From assembly GCA_902770965.1 (NCBI GenBank), contig CACXUY010000002.1, forward strand, positions 1 to 64,000: 64,000 nt of DNA, in the 5' to 3' direction. A program made the translations under genes and the position numbers. This DNA is from an uncultured Lachnospiraceae bacterium. GTDB lineage: Bacteria; Bacillota; Clostridia; Lachnospirales; Lachnospiraceae. Positions within the stretch are counted from its first letter, which is position 1. Every line of letters begins with the position of its first letter. Below the pieces are notes generated by a model, which was not told the origin of the DNA, did not search any database, and was given only the letters and a program-made list of their open reading frames with translations. Positions 60,977 to 64,000 of the stretch are shown here, one piece after another.

Positions 60977-61726
60977 CTATGCATTCATATGGTTTATCCT
61001 GCTCGCCATGACTGCCGCACCGAATCCGTTGTCGATATTGACGACCGCAACTCCGCTGGCACACGAGTTCAGCATCGAAAGCAGCGCAGACACTCCCCCA
61101 AATGAAGCCCCATATCCTACACTGGTCGGAACCGCGATCACCGGACATGAAACCAAGCCCCCTATAACGCTTGCCAGAGCGCCCTCCATACCCGCTATCG
61201 CGATGATAACAGACGCGCTCATAAGCTCATCCATATGCGCGAGCAGCCTGTGAAGCCCCGCTACCCCGACGTCATACAGGCGAACCACTTCATTTCCAAG
61301 GACTTCGGCCGTCAGCGCGGCTTCCTCGGCTACCGGTATGTCGCTCGTCCCACCGGTGGCTACCACAATACGACCTATTCCGCCAGGCTCAGGCATAGCT
61401 CCGATCACTGCCGCGCGGGCCTTCTCATTATAATGAAGCTCATATTTATCTCCCAATCTAACCGCACTGTCAGCTGAAAGCCTCGTTATCAATATACTTG
61501 CTTCCCCATGCTTCTGCATTGCGCTCACTATGCCGTCTATCTGCTCAACTGTCTTTCCTGCTCCATAGATCACCTCGGCAGCGCCCTGCCTGACTTTGCG
61601 ATGCAGGTCGATCTTCGCGAAATCAATGTCATGAAAAGGTTCTTTGCGTATAGCCAGCAGGGCATCGTCAACTGACATCTCCCCCCTTCTTACCTCATCC
61701 AGAATTGTCCTGATATCCTCACTCAT
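60977..61726 (-). CDS. larB: Nickel-pincer cofactor biosynthesis protein LarB
   Basis: 249 residues. IRTILDEVRRGEMSVDDALL starts the LarB-specific N-terminal part. IVVATGGTSDIPVAEEAALT and VGVAGLHRLLAHMDEL belong to the PurE-like carboxylase fold, and PVIAVPTSVGYGASFGGVSA is the hallmark. LarB carboxylates and hydrolyses nicotinic acid adenine dinucleotide in the first step of the pathway. The sulfur transferase LarE and the racemase LarA are not in the window. Confidence 0.95.
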   Translation of the reverse strand: MSEDIRTILDEVRRGEMSVDDALLAIRKEPFHDIDFAKIDLHRKVRQGAAEVIYGAGKTVEQIDGIVSAMQKHGEASILITRLSADSAVRLGDKYELHYNEKARAAVIGAMPEPGGIGRIVVATGGTSDIPVAEEAALTAEVLGNEVVRLYDVGVAGLHRLLAHMDELMSASVIIAIAGMEGALASVIGGLVSCPVIAVPTSVGYGASFGGVSALLSMLNSCASGVAVVNIDNGFGAAVMASRINHMNA

Positions 61727-61839
61727 CGCTCAATCAGCCTCCTCCTATTTTCATGGCGGTCCCGCCGTTATGCCAACATATACCGACCGCAAAACGGTCA
61801 CACATATCTAAGCTCACGGCTTCATTTTTGTATGCCTGC

Positions 61840-63144
61840 TTAGATGTTCACCACATTCTTCCAGCCTCGTAAATCCACAGGCTCAAACCTGCGCTTTATC
61901 TCCTTCACCATACTGTCTCCGGAGTTCGACAGGTTTTCATCGGCGCAGCTCTCCGGTATCCCGAATTTTATTATCTTCTCCACTCCGAGTTCCCTCTTCA
62001 GCCTTCCGATCATCCTCTCCCTGGTTGCCTGCGCCGAATAGACGCGGACGATCATTTCCCCTTCATCGCATCCAAATGTATCAAAATCAACGCGGATGCG
62101 GCCAGCAAAAGGCTGTGCCATAAGCTCCTCGGCAAACACCCTCACAGCAGCCTCTTCCCCGACAATGACAAAATTGACGATATCCTCATAGACAACATGC
62201 TCGGTGTGGACGTAGTTCCGGTACAAAGATCCGCGCCTGTTCATGAAGAGCTTCTTCATAGGCCCGTCATCCATCCGGCGGTACAGAGTCACTAGCAGAT
62301 TGTCTTCGATAGTATTGATGAAACAACAAGCATCCTTACTCCTTATATAGGCCGCCACCTCCCGGCCAAGAACATCACCCATCTTCTCCGCATAGATAAA
62401 CGCCCTTGTTTCCATATCCACCATCACCGCGCCGTCCATGGCGATGACAGGATACTTGAGCTTCACACCATCAAGCACGTCACGTATCATGGCAGGCGTT
62501 TGCTTTGTTATGACGGTGAATTTCGCCCCATCCTCGATCAGGCGGTTCAGCTCCACCTTCGTGTAAGGTGACATGCTTCGTGTTTTCCCCGATAATACGG
62601 GATCTATGCCCGATATGAACATGATGTCCTTCATTCGAAGCCTGGGAAGATGCAAGGAATTCACGAATATGCCCACCGCCACACCTATGACCGTATCCAT
62701 AGCCCTGTTCGTGATGTATATGCTTGGATTCACATCCGTCACATGGTTCATGGCGATGCTCAGGAAGACAACAGCCGAAAAATACGCGCTCTCCTGTATC
62801 CTCAGGACAACCGCCGTGTACAGCACCGCCCCGACACAGGCTCCAAGAAGCATAAAATGCAGGAACTCCTCGCCTGTCGGGTTGAAGCCGCTAAAAAGCT
62901 CAAGGTATATCACCAGTGACCCCCATATCGTGCCGACGATGGTTCCGATTATCCTCTTCTTCCCCATGGTGAGCATATTTTCGGTATAAGGCTGTATACA
63001 CTGCAGTGCCGCGACGACCGAAAAAAACAAGATGCCGTTCCCGCCCCTGGCATAGTAAACAGCCAGGCATGCCCATACGGCAAGCATGGAACGAAGTATG
63101 CGCTGACCCGGAAACGGAAGATGTATGTTATGTATTATGTTCAT
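61840..63144 (-). CDS. FUSC-type membrane protein fused to a degenerate HAD domain
   Basis: 434 residues. The first 165 form about four to six membrane helices of the aromatic-acid-exporter/FUSC type (RILRSMLAVWACLAVYYARG, KKRIIGTIVGTIWGSLVIYL). From about 175 there is a Cof-type HAD fold: MFISGIDPVLSGKTRSMSPY where the catalytic D-x-D-G-T should be, then GAKFTVITKQTP, KYPVIAMDGAVM and a late LGVEKIIKFG. The nucleophile Asp is replaced, so phosphatase activity is unlikely; a sensory or regulatory role for the domain is possible. The gene has a repeat array just upstream of its start. Confidence 0.78.
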   Translation of the reverse strand: MNIIHNIHLPFPGQRILRSMLAVWACLAVYYARGGNGILFFSVVAALQCIQPYTENMLTMGKKRIIGTIVGTIWGSLVIYLELFSGFNPTGEEFLHFMLLGACVGAVLYTAVVLRIQESAYFSAVVFLSIAMNHVTDVNPSIYITNRAMDTVIGVAVGIFVNSLHLPRLRMKDIMFISGIDPVLSGKTRSMSPYTKVELNRLIEDGAKFTVITKQTPAMIRDVLDGVKLKYPVIAMDGAVMVDMETRAFIYAEKMGDVLGREVAAYIRSKDACCFINTIEDNLLVTLYRRMDDGPMKKLFMNRRGSLYRNYVHTEHVVYEDIVNFVIVGEEAAVRVFAEELMAQPFAGRIRVDFDTFGCDEGEMIVRVYSAQATRERMIGRLKRELGVEKIIKFGIPESCADENLSNSGDSMVKEIKRRFEPVDLRGWKNVVNI

Positions 63145-63153
63145 CTTAACACC

Positions 63154-63243
63154 ATGCCCTTAATGCCCTTAATGCCCTTGATGCCCTTAATGCCCTTGAT
63201 GCCCTTAATGCCCTTGATGCCCTTAATGCCCTTAATGCCCTTG
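63154..63243 (-). repeat. Ten 9-bp tandem repeats at the FUSC-HAD gene start
   Basis: Ten units of ATGCCCTTA or ATGCCCTTG (plus strand) lie 10 bases before the start codon. On the coding strand each unit reads YAAGGGCAT, so it repeats a Shine-Dalgarno-like AAGGG. The two unit types alternate in part. Copy-number change by slippage could alter leader length or ribosome loading. Confidence 0.9.
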
Positions 63244-63289
63244 ATCTTTAGTTTCTTTAGCATTCCAAGAATTGCTTTCCATATTTAAA

Positions 63290-63322
63290 ACGGTACTGCC
63301 ACACAAATCGCAACAGTACCGT
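63290..63322 (-). terminator. Terminator after glgB
   Basis: ACGGTACTG (63290-63298) pairs with CAGTACCGT (63314-63322). On the minus strand TTTTAAAT follows. It closes the glgB transcript before the next gene. Confidence 0.7.
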
Positions 63323-63407
63323 CAATAATTATACGTTATGAATGTATGTAAGTCTAGTGTGTTATGAAACTGTTTGGTTCAAGTTTCAATCCGCTGATGC
63401 CCCGCGT

Positions 63408-64000
63408 TCAATCGATCTTCTTCAGCACGACCGCAGTCCTGCAAGGGATATAGATGCAGAAGCCGTGCCCTTTGTCCTCGAAATCGGCCGACTCATAGAC
63501 GTATTTCTTATCAACAAAGGCCTGTCCGCCGTACTCAGGTTCGTCGGAAGTGAAGATCGTCTCAAACTTTCCGTCGCCCACCGACCATGTAGGCACGAAG
63601 AACGCCGTATCAGAGAAGGTGGTGTGAAGGTTCACGACAAAGATAAGTCCGTTGCGCGAGAAGGCTATGATCTTCTTGTCAGGATCGATCCACAGGCTCT
63701 GAGGCTTATCGTTCTCAAGGATGTGGTTCTCCTCGGCCATGTGTACCATGCCCTTATCGAAATTGTCAAGCCACTCGTACTTCAGGTCAGGATTCATGGC
63801 AAGCGACCACTGGCGACGGCAGTAATGATAGCTCCAGCCGTTGCCCTCTCTCGGGAAATCGATCCACTCGGGATGTCCGAACTCATTGCCCATGAAATTG
63901 AGGTATCCATCACCTGCAAGCGTCAGTGTGATAAAGCGGATGAGCTTATGCATGTCGATGGCGGCATCCATGCTGAGGCTGTGGTAGGATTTCTCCATGC
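63408..64000 (-). CDS. glgB: 1,4-alpha-glucan branching enzyme, C-terminal part (runs off the window)
   Basis: About 197 residues of the C-terminal part are visible. LNFMGNEFGHPEWIDFPREG and GWSYHYCRRQWSLAMNPDLK belong to the GH13 branching-enzyme catalytic domain, of the type shared with eukaryotic enzymes (GH13_8). The all-beta C-terminal domain follows (FVVNLHTTFSDTAFFVPTWS, then CRTAVVLKKID). The enzyme forms alpha-1,6 branches in glycogen. The start and the first catalytic residues lie beyond 64,000. Confidence 0.92.
   Translation of the reverse strand, partial: MEKSYHSLSMDAAIDMHKLIRFITLTLAGDGYLNFMGNEFGHPEWIDFPREGNGWSYHYCRRQWSLAMNPDLKYEWLDNFDKGMVHMAEENHILENDKPQSLWIDPDKKIIAFSRNGLIFVVNLHTTFSDTAFFVPTWSVGDGKFETIFTSDEPEYGGQAFVDKKYVYESADFEDKGHGFCIYIPCRTAVVLKKID

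Noticed and set aside
63154-63243. Possible CRISPR or coding repeat
   Set aside because: Contiguous 9-bp units without spacers; non-coding on both strands in context.

Overview
The window looks like the chromosome of a Clostridia-class Bacillota, most likely a Lachnospirales/Lachnospiraceae relative. This is inferred from the gene order of the S10-spc-alpha ribosomal cluster with adk-map-infA-rpmJ after secY, the zinc-type S14 and L36, the extended L17, the rplQ/ecf/truA/rplM/rpsI order, strong AGGAGG ribosome sites, and surface proteins with DUF4214 repeats. No rRNA, CRISPR array or replication origin was seen.

Positions 1-10,690 are a genomic island next to the 3' end of rpsI. A 16-bp piece of the rpsI end recurs at 428-443, and an 11-bp core at 6275-6285. 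Both carry the same flank, a stop codon followed by a terminator hairpin. A truncated tyrosine integrase abuts rpsI. The part next to rpsI (6.3-10.4 kb) has an XRE repressor, a DUF4143 ATPase, a small excisionase-like protein and three copies of a shared operator. The distal part (0.6-6.1 kb) holds two regulator-controlled sets: LysR with a flavin reductase and an alpha/beta hydrolase, and TetR with two exported or membrane-anchored alpha/beta hydrolases.

Positions 10.67-15.26 kb (minus strand) carry a fused EcfA1-EcfA2 ATPase, ecfT, truA, rplM and rpsI. In most Firmicutes this block directly follows rplQ. Here about 13 kb intervenes (15.3-28.4 kb). That insert encodes a secreted coiled-coil/beta-helix protein, a DegV protein, a ThrH-like phosphatase, and a giant secreted protein with four tandem esterase units of about 557 residues plus a DUF4214 tail. 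The giant gene is split by a deletion/frameshift just before its fourth nucleophile elbow.

Positions 28.5-44.2 kb (minus strand) are the complete S10-spc-alpha cluster from rpsJ to rplQ with a consensus promoter at 44,429-44,457. Positions 44.6-50.5 kb hold a 57-residue protein, a LUD-domain protein, a YgjP-type metallopeptidase, a hybrid sensor kinase and a lipoprotein, separated by repeat-rich spacers.

Positions 50.8-54.3 kb (plus strand) carry an NCS2 nucleobase permease and the beta and small gamma-like subunits of a Na+-pumping decarboxylase. The beta-subunit gene has a leader whose P1 helix and intrinsic terminator are mutually exclusive, the clearest candidate for a cis-acting metal-ion sensor here. 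Positions 54.4-56.5 kb form an AT-rich patch with an orphan AgrC-like kinase, a stray DUF4214 fragment and a membrane protein.

Positions 56.8-64 kb carry a stand-alone trpB, four tRNA genes (Gly, His, Gln, Lys), a Nif11-like small protein, larC and larB of nickel-pincer cofactor synthesis, a FUSC-HAD fusion preceded by ten 9-bp repeats, and the 3' part of glgB running off the window.
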